Origin: a virus
Strand: one strand, 5' to 3'
Virus record (IMG/VR): IMGVR_UViG_3300044547_000682
Coordinates: 1-35,273 of that record
Length of the DNA: 35,273 nt
In this document: positions 12,101-19,223 of the stretch, piece after piece
Layout of the letters: each line of letters starts with the position of its first letter
Position numbering within the stretch: the first letter of the stretch is position 1
Notes under the pieces: generated by a model
What the model saw: the letters and a program-made list of their open reading frames with translations, nothing else
Databases searched by the model: none
Told to the model about the DNA's origin: nothing
Made by a program: the position numbers and the translations under genes

Positions 12101-15100
12101 TAAATTAGATGTAAACGTACCAATAACCGCAGCACTTTACATAGGTGATGGTGGTGGATTATTCAATATCCCTGCGAACGCATTGCAAGACCTTAAATTG
12201 GATAGAATTATTTCTGGTTCAGTTCAGGCGGTAATATCGCCAAATAAAGGTTTAGAGATTGGAACTAGAACATTTGTGTCTGGTAACTTAAGTGTTACTG
12301 GTGGATTGTTTGTTACTGGTTCTGATATTGTATTAGCATCTGGTTCAAGTTATTTTGGTGATGGTAGTGGATTACGAAATATTAATATCGCTAATTTAGC
12401 ATTTGAAACATCAATATTAAAATCAGGTTCTCAATTTGCAGAAATATCTCCAAATAGAGGATTTAGAGTAAGTACATCATCTTCAATTGATGGTAATTTA
12501 ATTGTAACACATAATATATCAGCGGTAGATATAACTGGTTCTCACGCAGTATTTGCACCAATAGTTAGTGGTGGTTTGGTTGGTACATATAATTTTAAAG
12601 GAGTAGGGCCAACTGCATCGGCTGAATATGATATTTTAAGATATGATGAAAGTAGAGGATATTTTATTCCTCAACCTGAATATTCATTAACTGAAACTGT
12701 TGGATTTAATAATATAAGTAATTTAACAATTGTACATAATTTGGGTATTCGTTATCCATTAGTTCAAATATATGCTACTGGTTCGGAAGACCAAATAATG
12801 GCTGGTACAATTAAATCAATAGATGATGATACAATACAAATTGTATTTAGTGGATTGACAAGTGGACATGCAGTTATTGGTAGTGGTGGTAGTATAATTA
12901 GTGGAACTGTACAGGGAAATAGAGTATTTGGTAGTGTTCTTTCTGCATCATATGCAGATAGAGCATCGGTTGCTGATACAGTTACTGGATTTGATTCGGC
13001 ATCATTATCAGCATTAAATGATATTCAAAACTTAGTAAGAAACTCACAAACATCTTCGATGAGTGTGTTTTTCGCAGTTAGTTCATCTCACGCATTAACG
13101 GCATCATATATATCAAATTTAAGTGGATTGAATTTGACAGATTATGTTAGAAATGATAGAACATCATCAATGTTGGTTGGTACTGCTTCATTAGCAATTA
13201 CAGCATCTTACGCATTGTTTGCACAAAATGCATCAAACGTAGATACATCTAACTTTGTTCAGAATTCACAAACGGCATCAATGACTGTTGGAACGGCCTC
13301 ATTGGCATTTACGGCTAGTGTGGCACTTTTTGCTTTAAATGCAGCAAACGTTGATACGGCATCATTCTTACAAGTAAATAAAGATAGTAACATTAATGCT
13401 AACTTAACTATTAGTGGTAGTTTGGGTGTTAGTGGTAGTGTGTTATTAAATTCATTACCAACTGGTTCATCGGATAATGTTGTTGTTTGGAATGATATAA
13501 CAAAAAAATTAGAAAGAAGAAATATAGCAGCTGCAGTGGGTTCGTCTGGTACGGGTGGTACATCAGGAACTTCTGGTGAAAGTGGTACGGATGGTACATC
13601 AGGAAGTTCTGGCACATCTGGAAGTAGTGGTACTGAAGGAACATCTGGGTCATCTGGTGTTGACGGTTCAAATGGAACATCGGGAACTTCTGGCACTGAA
13701 GGTACATCAGGAACTTCTGGCACGGAAGGTACATCAGGAACTTCTGGCACTGCAGGTACATCAGGAACTTCTGGCACCGAAGGTACTAGCGGAAGTAGTG
13801 GAAGTAGTGGTTCTTCAGGAACCGAAGGTACATCAGGAACTTCTGGCACCGAAGGTACATCAGGTTCATCTGGAATAGATGGAACGTCTGGTTCTTCGGG
13901 AAGTAGTGGCACATCTGGAAGTAGTGGTTCTTCGGGAAGTTCTGGTAGTAGCGGTACTGAAGGTACATCAGGAACTTCTGGCACAAGCGGAAGTAGTGGA
14001 AGTGGGGGTACATCAGGAACTTCTGGTTCAAGTGGCACATCTGGAAGTACAGGTTCATTTGGTACAAGCGGAAGTGGGGGTACATCAGGAACTTCTGGCA
14101 CAAGCGGCACAAGTGGTACTGAAGGTACATCAGGAACTTCTGGGTCTTCAGGAACATCTGGAACATCGGGAACTTCTGGTAGTAGCGGTACTAGTTCTAG
14201 TTCTGGTACTGGTGGTTCTAGTGGCACAAGTGGAAGTAGTGGTTCATCGGGAAGTAGTGGTAGTAGTGGTACGGAGGGCACATCAGGAAGTAGTGGTACA
14301 TCTGCAACTTCTGGTAGTGGTGGTTCTGCTGGTACATCGGGTACATCCGGCTCATCTGGTACAAGCGGCACATCAGGAAGTTCTGGTATAAGTGGTTCGG
14401 CTGGTACATCGGGTTCATCTGGTACAGCAGGTAGTGGTGGTTCTGCTGGTACATCGGGAACTAGCGGTTCGTCTGGCACGTCAGGAACAACTGGTTCGGC
14501 TGGAACATCAGGAACTTCTGGCACATCAGGAACTTCTGGTAAAGATGGTACATCGGGAACTTCTGGAAGTAGCGGTAGTAGCGGTACTGGTGGTTCATCA
14601 GGAACTTCTGGCACATCAGGTACCGAAGGTACATCAGGAACTTCTGGTATAGATGGCACATCGGGAACTTCTGGTACAAGTGGCACAAGTGGTACTGAAG
14701 GTACATCGGGTAGTAGTGGTACTGAAGGCACTAGTGGTAGTAGCGGTACTGAAGGTACATCGGGAACTTCTGGAATAGATGGCACAAGTGGAAGTAGTGG
14801 TTCTAGTGGCACAAGCGGTAGTAGTGGAACTTCTGGCACAAGCGGCAGTAGTGGTACTGAAGGTACATCAGGAACTTCTGGTAAAGATGGCACATCGGGA
14901 ACTTCTGGAAGTAGTGGTACTGAAGGTACAAGCGGTAGTAGCGGTACTGAGGGAACTGCTGGCACATCAGGAACTTCTGGAGTAAATGGCACATCGGGAA
15001 CTTCTGGTATAGATGGCACATCGGGAACTTCTGGTTTAAGTGGAACGGATGGGACAAGCGGCACAAGTGGCAGTAGTGGTACTGAAGGTACATCAGGAAC

Positions 15101-17465
15101 TTCTGGTATAGACGGAAGTAGTGGCACATCAGGAACTTCTGGAAGTAGTGGTACTGAAGGTACATCAGGAACTTCTGGTAGTGGTGGCACATCGGGAACT
15201 TCTGGAACATCTGGATTGGATGGAACATATTTTGGTAGTAGCGGTACTAGTGGTAGTAGCGGAACTTCTGGCACAAGTGGCAGTAGTGGTACGGAGGGTA
15301 CATCAGGAACTTCTGGTATAGATGGAACATATTTTGGTAGTAGCGGTACTAGTGGCAGTAGTGGAACTTCTGGCACATCAGGAACTTCTGGTAGTAGTGG
15401 TAGTAGCGGTACTGAAGGTACTTCGGGAACTTCTGGTAGTAGCGGTAAAGATGGAACTTCATTCGGTTCATCTGGAACATCAGGAACCGAAGGTACAAGC
15501 GGCACTGAAGGCACATCGGGAACTTCTGGTAGTAGTGGTACTTCAGGAACTTCTGGTAAAGACGGAACTTCATTTGGAAGTTCTGGAAGTAGTGGTACAT
15601 CAGGCTCTTCTGGTTCATCTGGCACCGAAGGTACATCGGGAACTTCTGGTAAAGATGGAACTGTTGGTACATCGGGAAGTTCTGGACAAGACGGAACATT
15701 TTTTGGAAGTAGTGGTATAAGTGGTACATCAGGAAGTTCTGGATATGATGGTAGTCATGGTACAAGTGGTACGCAAGGTACATCGGGAACTTCTGGTAGT
15801 AGTGGTTTAGATGGAACTTTCTTTGGTAGTAATGGAACATCGGGAAGTTCTGGAATTAGTGGAACGGATGGACTTAGTGGAACTGACGGTTCTGCTGGAA
15901 GTTCTGGAACATCGGGAATAAATGGTACTTCGGGTAGCAGTGGCGTAAACGGAACTTCTGGTAGTAGTGGTTTAGATGGTACATTCTTTGGGTCATCGGG
16001 AACTTCTGGCACAACAGGTACTTCGGGAACTTCTGGCACAACAGGTACATCAGGAACTTCTGGAGAAAACGGAACTTCGGGTAGTAGTGGTTTAGACGGA
16101 ACGTATTTTGGTTCATCGGGAACTTCTGGATTTGGTACAAGTGGTACTTCGGGAAGTTCTGGAGAAAGTGGTTCATCGGGAACAACTGGTACATCGGGAA
16201 GTTCTGGATTAGATGGTACTTTATTTGGTAGTAGCGGTACTTCTGGTACATCAGGAACTTCTGGAATATCTGGGTCAGCTGGAACATCAGGTACAACTGG
16301 TACATCGGGAAGTTCTGGATTAGATGGTACGTTATTTGGAAGTAGTGGTACATCGGGTACAACAGGTACTTCTGGAATATCTGGGTCAGCTGGAACATCA
16401 GGTACAACTGGTACTTCTGGTAGTAGCGGTTTAGATGGAACTTTCTTTGGAAGTAGTGGAACATCAGGAAGTTCTGGTACATCGGGTATAACTGGAAGTA
16501 ATGGAAGTAGCGGCACATCTGGTACAACAGGTACTTCTGGTAGTAGCGGTTTAGATGGAACATTCTTTGGTAGTAGCGGAACATCGGGTACAACTGGTAC
16601 ATCAGGTATAACTGGCACAGCCGGTTCATCGGGTACAACTGGTACATCAGGAAGTTCTGGATTTGATGGTACATTCTTTGGTAGTAGTGGAACTACTGGA
16701 ACATCAGGAACTTCAGGTATATCTGGGTCAGCTGGAACTTCTGGATTGGGCACAAATGGTACTTCAGGAAGTTCTGGATTGGATGGAACTTTCTTTGGAA
16801 GCAGTGGAACATCAGGTTCATCAGGATTATCAGCATCAAATGGTACATCAGGAACTTCTGGATTGGGTACATCTGGAACATCTGGATTAGATGGTACTTT
16901 ATTTGGTAGTAGTGGTACAAGCGGTGTAAATGGAACTTCTGGGGTTACAAGTACTAATGGTACATCAGGAACTTCTGGTTTTAGTGGCACAAATGGTACA
17001 TCGGGAAGTTCTGGATTTATGTTATTGTCTGGAGCAACTGAAAATGGTGTATTGACTTGGCAAAATAGTACAACAACTGGTATTGTTGAAAGTAATTTAA
17101 CTTTTGATGGTACTACTCTATCGGTAGCAGGTAACGTAGCATCTACAACATTTAGAGAAACTTATTCTGATTTAGGAACTGGTGGAAGTGCAACTTTAGA
17201 TTTATCAACAGCAAACAACTTTAGAAGACAATTTAATGGTACATCAACATTAACATTTACTAACGCACCTGCATCAAACGCATTTGGGTTTACGTTAGTG
17301 ACAGTAAATGCTGGAGCATATACAGTAAACTTTCCTGCTAGTATTGATTGGGCAGGTGGGAGTGTACCACTTCTAACAACATCTGGTGTGGATGTATTAG
17401 TATTTTACACATTTAATGGTGGTACTACATATTTAGGATTTGTAGGAGGTAAGAATTTAAATTAA
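6189..17465 (+). CDS. Giant tail fibre with cupredoxin domains and collagen-like array (3758 aa)
   Basis: Starts at ATG 6189 (MAISNLLTGRV), with GGAAAG about 9 nt upstream. Residues about 70-2100 hold some 25 short units of the type FTGS(L/I)xVSGS, then SGSGxGLFxIPxSALS, then IASGSVTAS, then PxxGFRV; these are probably trimeric beta-structure. Three cupredoxin-like domains are inserted at about residues 694-811, 1292-1410 and 1535-1643. Residues about 2150-2440 are Ala/Ser-rich (SxTASYALFA type) and may be helical. Residues 2451-3609 form a Gly-X-Y array without proline. The last ~150 residues (FDGTTLSVAGNV, then FRRQFNGTSTLTF, then VLVFYTFNGGTTYLGFV) look like a fibre tip. It is long for a fibre but is a single uninterrupted frame. 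A fibre or adhesin role is inferred from the repeat types and neighbours; the family cannot be named precisely. Confidence 0.88.
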   Translation: MAISNLLTGRVRVVNPKNVTSDRYQFLDISQAEPNLGVPNFSASLLTNPAIVVSDDQGNRGFVRSLDLDRASGAFTGSFTGSFTGSYFGDGRDLFNLPNVTFIASGSATASFKEGNLFVNTNTIIKGDLYVDDTIYAESLIVSYISSSVIYSSGSNIFGDETSDIQQFTGSVRIQSELIGNNITGSSFTGSFTGSFFGDGSNLFNLPKATRLASGSVTASVSPQEGFKVISIESGSNFTGSLFVSGNVVIPSGSGFFSGSGEGLFNIPLSALNIDSLVSTRIASGSVTASIAPNTGLVVNTTITASMYSGSGRGLFDIPQSALSGDAPRIASGSATASISPDRGLQVNTSGQFEGNVSASMFTGSGKGLFDIPRSALSEDANLIASGSVTASVNPDYGFRVETLATGSVIGSQFTGSVSVSGSVFAQFFAGDGSQLINVNPDNVSRIGSGSVTASANPVNGFVVESFESGSQFTGSLKISGSVSISSGSAFSGSGKNLFDIPRSALTPDALLSTFIASGSVTASVSPNFGFQIKSVASGSTFSGSLIVSGNIQIPSGSGFFSGSGEGLFNIPLSALAERVTRPTFIGDGLITASVSSVYGFRVESLGTGSQFTGSINVSGSVFIPSGSGVFSGSGAGLFDIPRSAISNLDVNLIFSGSATASIDPVKGFNVNVPSKLSGSLIVSSSNFTIPTASLNTVFDVTNASSLSYAFSNAIVGPNSTLTLVRGVTYTFNLNASGHPFYIKTINSTGTANAYNDGVTNNGTAVGVITFTVPSNAPNTLYYNCQFHSDMAGMINIVDTYTLPAEITFIGKTNITGSLGVSGNVTASMFSGSGKGLFDIPRSALSEEVFRIVSGSVTASVSPDYGFRVESLEYGSTFTGSINVTGSLFVTGSVKATFFAGDGSQLINVPSQESNKIVTGSITASVTPELGFRVVSADIGSQFTGSLFVSGARGIEISSGSSYSGSGARLFNIPRTALTPDALLTTFIASGSVTASAIPNRGFIIQSAASGSEFTGSLKISGSVSISSGSSYSGSGRFLFDIPASALSDLDTSKIFSGSVTASATPNFGFVVTSVASGSTFSGSLSVSGYTRFQSGVSASVFSGSGAGLTDIPFSALSQELFRIASGSVTASALADSGFIVQSQVSGSTFYGNVRIPSGSGYFSGSGEGLFNIPESALSFAPYRIASGSVTASVSPVYGFRVESLLSGSEFTGSVDIKGNVNVASGSFFVGDGRFLNNITLANLAIDSTKIFSGSATASISPTEGFEVNTHSRFDGSFIVSSSGRPTPDYLIDRIVNVTNDGSSAYIIENGIISGSNPNLTLVRGLEYTINVNASGHPFWIKYVNSTGTIWEYSSSITNNGTDNGIIVFTPPSGSPNTLYYNCQLHSSMVGAINIIDSIVIPAEIKFIGETKVEGNVTASMFTGSGAGLFDIPLSALSREVFRIASGSVTASVSPNKGLVVDSFVSGSSFSGSILIDSSSFIYAEGTYLRKIPRSALTEDALISTEIKSGSVTASVSPDFGFKVTTPFTSSLSFDNVFTVTNNGSGNYNISNGLISGSNPTITLHRNYEYVFNVNANGHPFWINSASAVGVVNGYNTWVTNNGEDVGQITFLVSGSAPNTLYYNCQLHSAMAGVINVVDGNPTFIYNTQIGSKFTGSVDISGSLFINEASGGLFLASSSKYYGEGTYLRNIPRSALTEDALTSFEIKSGSVTASVSPNFGFRVQSQESGSQFTGSVDVSGSLRAFAFIGDGSQITNVQAAASPLIASGSATASVTSGEQFIVTTAKTGSQIGSQFTGSIDVSGSVKAFSFIGDGSQLTNVQAAAAPLIASGSATASVQSGNTFIVTTGATGSAIGSRFTGSVDVSGSVRAFNFIGDGSQLTNVQAAASPLIASGSATASVASGEQFIVITAPASGSYKSQFTSSVAISGSITASIYYGDGGGLFNIPPESIEGLELFKINSGSGRAIIDPTKLDVNVPITAALYIGDGGGLFNIPANALQDLKLDRIISGSVQAVISPNKGLEIGTRTFVSGNLSVTGGLFVTGSDIVLASGSSYFGDGSGLRNINIANLAFETSILKSGSQFAEISPNRGFRVSTSSSIDGNLIVTHNISAVDITGSHAVFAPIVSGGLVGTYNFKGVGPTASAEYDILRYDESRGYFIPQPEYSLTETVGFNNISNLTIVHNLGIRYPLVQIYATGSEDQIMAGTIKSIDDDTIQIVFSGLTSGHAVIGSGGSIISGTVQGNRVFGSVLSASYADRASVADTVTGFDSASLSALNDIQNLVRNSQTSSMSVFFAVSSSHALTASYISNLSGLNLTDYVRNDRTSSMLVGTASLAITASYALFAQNASNVDTSNFVQNSQTASMTVGTASLAFTASVALFALNAANVDTASFLQVNKDSNINANLTISGSLGVSGSVLLNSLPTGSSDNVVVWNDITKKLERRNIAAAVGSSGTGGTSGTSGESGTDGTSGSSGTSGSSGTEGTSGSSGVDGSNGTSGTSGTEGTSGTSGTEGTSGTSGTAGTSGTSGTEGTSGSSGSSGSSGTEGTSGTSGTEGTSGSSGIDGTSGSSGSSGTSGSSGSSGSSGSSGTEGTSGTSGTSGSSGSGGTSGTSGSSGTSGSTGSFGTSGSGGTSGTSGTSGTSGTEGTSGTSGSSGTSGTSGTSGSSGTSSSSGTGGSSGTSGSSGSSGSSGSSGTEGTSGSSGTSATSGSGGSAGTSGTSGSSGTSGTSGSSGISGSAGTSGSSGTAGSGGSAGTSGTSGSSGTSGTTGSAGTSGTSGTSGTSGKDGTSGTSGSSGSSGTGGSSGTSGTSGTEGTSGTSGIDGTSGTSGTSGTSGTEGTSGSSGTEGTSGSSGTEGTSGTSGIDGTSGSSGSSGTSGSSGTSGTSGSSGTEGTSGTSGKDGTSGTSGSSGTEGTSGSSGTEGTAGTSGTSGVNGTSGTSGIDGTSGTSGLSGTDGTSGTSGSSGTEGTSGTSGIDGSSGTSGTSGSSGTEGTSGTSGSGGTSGTSGTSGLDGTYFGSSGTSGSSGTSGTSGSSGTEGTSGTSGIDGTYFGSSGTSGSSGTSGTSGTSGSSGSSGTEGTSGTSGSSGKDGTSFGSSGTSGTEGTSGTEGTSGTSGSSGTSGTSGKDGTSFGSSGSSGTSGSSGSSGTEGTSGTSGKDGTVGTSGSSGQDGTFFGSSGISGTSGSSGYDGSHGTSGTQGTSGTSGSSGLDGTFFGSNGTSGSSGISGTDGLSGTDGSAGSSGTSGINGTSGSSGVNGTSGSSGLDGTFFGSSGTSGTTGTSGTSGTTGTSGTSGENGTSGSSGLDGTYFGSSGTSGFGTSGTSGSSGESGSSGTTGTSGSSGLDGTLFGSSGTSGTSGTSGISGSAGTSGTTGTSGSSGLDGTLFGSSGTSGTTGTSGISGSAGTSGTTGTSGSSGLDGTFFGSSGTSGSSGTSGITGSNGSSGTSGTTGTSGSSGLDGTFFGSSGTSGTTGTSGITGTAGSSGTTGTSGSSGFDGTFFGSSGTTGTSGTSGISGSAGTSGLGTNGTSGSSGLDGTFFGSSGTSGSSGLSASNGTSGTSGLGTSGTSGLDGTLFGSSGTSGVNGTSGVTSTNGTSGTSGFSGTNGTSGSSGFMLLSGATENGVLTWQNSTTTGIVESNLTFDGTTLSVAGNVASTTFRETYSDLGTGGSATLDLSTANNFRRQFNGTSTLTFTNAPASNAFGFTLVTVNAGAYTVNFPASIDWAGGSVPLLTTSGVDVLVFYTFNGGTTYLGFVGGKNLN
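8269..8622 (+). other. Cupredoxin-like domain 1 in the fibre
   Basis: Residues about 694-811 of the fibre carry a type 1 copper ligand pattern: His739 in GHPF, Cys785 in YYNC, His788 and Met791 (C-x2-H-x2-M, the amicyanin-like loop spacing). His and Cys are 46 residues apart, close to the 47 of plastocyanin (His37, Cys84). Beta-strand-like sequence (LTLVRGVTYTFNLNASG, then VITFTVP) sits where cupredoxin strands would be. Copper binding is inferred from the ligands alone. Confidence 0.75.
10063..10418 (+). other. Cupredoxin-like domain 2 in the fibre
   Basis: This is the second copy of the domain, with His1337 (GHPFWI), Cys1383 (YYNC), His1386 and Met1389. The His-to-Cys distance of 46 and the C-x2-H-x2-M loop (CQLHSSM) are the same as in copy 1. 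A PAEIKFIG stretch follows directly, parallel to PAEITFIG after copy 1, so domain and linker were probably duplicated together. Confidence 0.75.
10792..11120 (+). other. Cupredoxin-like domain 3 in the fibre
   Basis: This is the third copy, with His1579 (GHPFWI), Cys1625 (YYNC), His1628 and Met1631, and again 46 residues between His and Cys (loop CQLHSAM). It starts only about 125 residues after the end of copy 2 and lacks the PAEI linker after it. Every ligand position is intact even though the rest of the domain has diverged (for example LHRNYEYVFNVNANG against LVRGVTYTFNLNASG). Confidence 0.75.
13539..17015 (+). repeat. Collagen-like Gly-X-Y array, ~1159 residues, proline-free
   Basis: The array is an almost unbroken run of Gly triplets, mostly GTS and GSS with GTE, GID, GKD and GLD mixed in. 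I see no proline, unlike animal collagen. From 15217 to 16910 the run is punctuated 15 times by DGT(Y/F/S/L)FGS, which adds one extra residue and so breaks the Gly-X-Y register about every 37-40 residues. At DNA level the run is built from short recurring blocks, such as more than ten exact copies of GGTACATCAGGAACTTCTGG. A rigid stalk role is inferred from known phage collagen-like fibres. Confidence 0.9.
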
Positions 17466-17481
17466 TATTATATTTAAAGTT

Positions 17482-18387
17482 ATGGGAATATTTAGAAGAT
17501 TGGTATCACAAGATGGTTCGGAAGTGTATCCATTTGTTTTTAAAATAACAACAACTACGAGCAGCACTGTATTTACAACCCCATTGGTTGATTATGGTAC
17601 ATTAACTCCTAATTTAACTATTAGTTGGGGTGATGGTGGAGCAAATTCTCCATTAATAACATCATCAACATCAACAGATAGAATTCATACATATGCTACT
17701 GCTGGAACTTATACAATTACTATAAATGGACTTATGCCTGGCTTTAAGGTAAATAATAATTCAGCAATTAGAGGTTTGATTACAGAGTTGGTTCAATGGG
17801 GAATTGTTGGATTACGAACAATTGATTTTTATGGTTGTAGTAATTTAACAGAAATACCTGCAAGTGCAACTTTAAGTGCAGTTGGTGGGTATACTGGATT
17901 GGAAGAAGTGATTTCATTCACATCGTTTATGAGAGGTACTAGGATAACATCAATACCATCTGACCTTTTTGATTATTCTCCAAATGCAACATCATTTACG
18001 GATTGTTTTTCATCAATTACAACAATAACAACAGTACCAACTGGATTATTTGATAATGTACCAAATGCAACAACATTTGCAAACGCATTTCTTGGATGTC
18101 CTGCATTGACAACTGTACCAGCAACATTGTTTGATAATAATCCAAACGTACTTAGTTTTGTGGGAACATTTAGAAACTGTTTACAATTAACTAATGTATT
18201 ACAATTTACATTCAACACATCGGTTAGCAATTTTAGTAATATTTATAATATGACCTCAGTATCAAATGCTTTAACAGGAACCGCTCCAACAATATGGAGT
18301 AGAAGTCCAGTACCTCTTGGAACTAATGCATTTAATAACTGTTTTGGTTTAGCAAATTACGCATCAATACCATCAACTTTCAAATAA
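17482..18387 (+). CDS. PKD-like plus BspA-type leucine-rich-repeat surface protein
   Basis: The product is 301 aa. Residues about 45-85 have a PKD/immunoglobulin-like core (LTISWGDGG, then HTYATAGTYTITINGL), the typical N-terminal partner of BspA-like repeats. Residues about 145-290 carry BspA-type leucine-rich repeats of about 25 residues: xITSIPSDLFDYSPNATSF, then ITTVPTGLFDNVPNATTF, then LTTVPATLFDNNPN, then a TFRNC unit. The BspA family is a surface-binding fold found in host-associated bacteria and protists and, from general knowledge, in some phage tail proteins. The gene begins 16 nt after the giant fibre and is followed after one base by a fibre-chaperone-like gene. It may be a fibre tip or accessory adhesin. 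The start ATG (MGIFRRLV) has no clear Shine-Dalgarno sequence. Confidence 0.82.
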   Translation: MGIFRRLVSQDGSEVYPFVFKITTTTSSTVFTTPLVDYGTLTPNLTISWGDGGANSPLITSSTSTDRIHTYATAGTYTITINGLMPGFKVNNNSAIRGLITELVQWGIVGLRTIDFYGCSNLTEIPASATLSAVGGYTGLEEVISFTSFMRGTRITSIPSDLFDYSPNATSFTDCFSSITTITTVPTGLFDNVPNATTFANAFLGCPALTTVPATLFDNNPNVLSFVGTFRNCLQLTNVLQFTFNTSVSNFSNIYNMTSVSNALTGTAPTIWSRSPVPLGTNAFNNCFGLANYASIPSTFK

Positions 18388-18388
18388 T

Positions 18389-18832
18389 ATGTATTTAAGA
18401 ATTATAGAAGATACAATTCATTATCCTTATAGTATTCCTCAATTAAGAAAATCATATCCAAACACAAGCTTACCTGCTCAATTAACGGATGAATCTTTAA
18501 TAGAGTGGGATATGTATGTAGTTACCCCAACTCCAATGCCAAATGATTATACAAAAAATATTATCGAAGGAACACCTGTTTTAATTGATGGAAATTATTG
18601 CAGAAATTGGATACAAACAAATGCATCGGAAGAAGAAATTTCTTATAGAATTCAAACAAAGTGGGAGGAAATTAGAATTCAAAGAAACGAATTATTAACA
18701 GAATGCGATTGGACACAATTATTGGATATCCCAACCGAAACAAAAGAATTGTGGCAAACTTACAGACAATCGTTAAGAGATATTACATCTCAATCAAACC
18801 CATATAACATAACTTGGCCGGTTAAACCTTAA
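18389..18832 (+). CDS. Tail fibre assembly chaperone-like protein (Phage_tail_APC type)
   Basis: The product is 147 aa. The C-terminal half, residues about 96-147, has the hallmark series RN(E)LLxxCDWTQLxD, then LWxxYRQxLRDI, then NITWPVKP, as in phage tail assembly chaperone / tail fibre assembly proteins. The N-terminal half (YPYSIPQLRKSYPNTSLPAQL) is the usual less conserved part. Such proteins help fibres fold or trimerise and are usually encoded next to the fibre they serve. Here the gene starts one base after the stop of the BspA-type protein, so the two are surely co-translated and the likely client is that protein or the giant fibre upstream. I recognise the family from the C-terminal motif and did not confirm it by search. 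Confidence 0.85.
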   Translation: MYLRIIEDTIHYPYSIPQLRKSYPNTSLPAQLTDESLIEWDMYVVTPTPMPNDYTKNIIEGTPVLIDGNYCRNWIQTNASEEEISYRIQTKWEEIRIQRNELLTECDWTQLLDIPTETKELWQTYRQSLRDITSQSNPYNITWPVKP

Positions 18833-18841
18833 AAGGAAATT

Positions 18842-18855
18842 TATTTATATTTATA
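18842..18855 (+). promoter_or_regulatory. Candidate promoter: overlapping TATTTATA boxes
   Basis: Two overlapping copies of TATTTATA (18842-18849 and 18848-18855) lie in the 49-nt gap ahead of the 109-aa fibre-repeat gene and end 26 bases before its ATG. The gaps before the next two genes (12 and 15 nt) lack the motif, as expected if the genes from 18882 onward form one unit. The role is inferred. Confidence 0.38.
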
Positions 18856-18881
18856 CACATAACAAACGTATATAGATATAA

Positions 18882-19211
18882 ATGGTAATACATAGTCCCA
18901 TATTTTCAGGCTCAATAATTCAAGATAGAAATTTTGGTTATGCTGACCTTAGTGGTTCATTCACAGGCTCATTAACTGGTTCATTTAAGGGAGAAATCGA
19001 TGTACAGCAAGCTACATTTGATAATTTAATAGTAAGAAGTACTTTAAAATTAGGTTCTAGTGTAACTGATAAACAAATAGTAACTGGTTCTTTGTTGTTT
19101 ACTGGTTCTATGTCAACAACTGGTTCGATAAATTTAACACAAGGCTCATTTTTACAAGATGGGGTTAATGTGTTAGATACGGCATTAGCATATTCAATAG
19201 CGTTAGGATAA
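18882..19211 (+). CDS. Small fibre-repeat protein (FTGS type)
   Basis: The product is 109 aa and consists almost entirely of the repeat material seen in the giant fibre: DLSGSFTGSLTGSFKG near the N-terminus, then TGSLLFTGSMSTTGSINL. It lacks a Gly-X-Y array and a tip domain. The start MVIHSPIFSGS at 18882 has no Shine-Dalgarno sequence and a leader rich in A and T. It could be a short fibre segment, an adaptor between fibre and baseplate, or a remnant of a larger fibre gene. Only the homology of its repeats to the neighbouring fibres is supported. Confidence 0.72.
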   Translation: MVIHSPIFSGSIIQDRNFGYADLSGSFTGSLTGSFKGEIDVQQATFDNLIVRSTLKLGSSVTDKQIVTGSLLFTGSMSTTGSINLTQGSFLQDGVNVLDTALAYSIALG

Positions 19212-19223
19212 AATAAAATATAA

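Larger units (their letters stand above)
6405..12500 (+). repeat. About 25 degenerate FTGS / ASGSVTAS / SGSGxGLFxIP repeats
   Basis: In the N-terminal half of the 3758-aa fibre I count about 25 occurrences of the (I/F)xSGS(V/A)TAS motif, including diverged forms near the end. Each sits between an FTGS...VSGS stretch and a (S/G)GSGxGLFxIPxSAL stretch, with a unit length of roughly 60-100 residues. Three near-identical units with VQAAA(A/S)PLIASGSATAS lie in tandem at about 11420-11920. The motif ISSSVIxSSGSNxFGD occurs once here (near 6625) and once in the 2916-aa fibre (near 20030), so the two fibres share modules. Confidence 0.85.

Noticed and set aside
13259-15625. Long antisense frame (788 codons, Pro/Val/Leu-rich: PEVPDVP) opposite the first Gly-X-Y array
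   Set aside because: It is the mirror of the GGN-ACN-TCN codon pattern, whose reverse complement contains no stop codons. It has no leader and its start has no support. The same holds for the antisense frames at 15755-16990 and 19940-22105.
13555-16890. Several + strand frames of 60-190 codons (HQELLV-type) inside the arrays
   Set aside because: They are out-of-frame readings of the same low-complexity DNA and lie wholly within the giant fibre frames.
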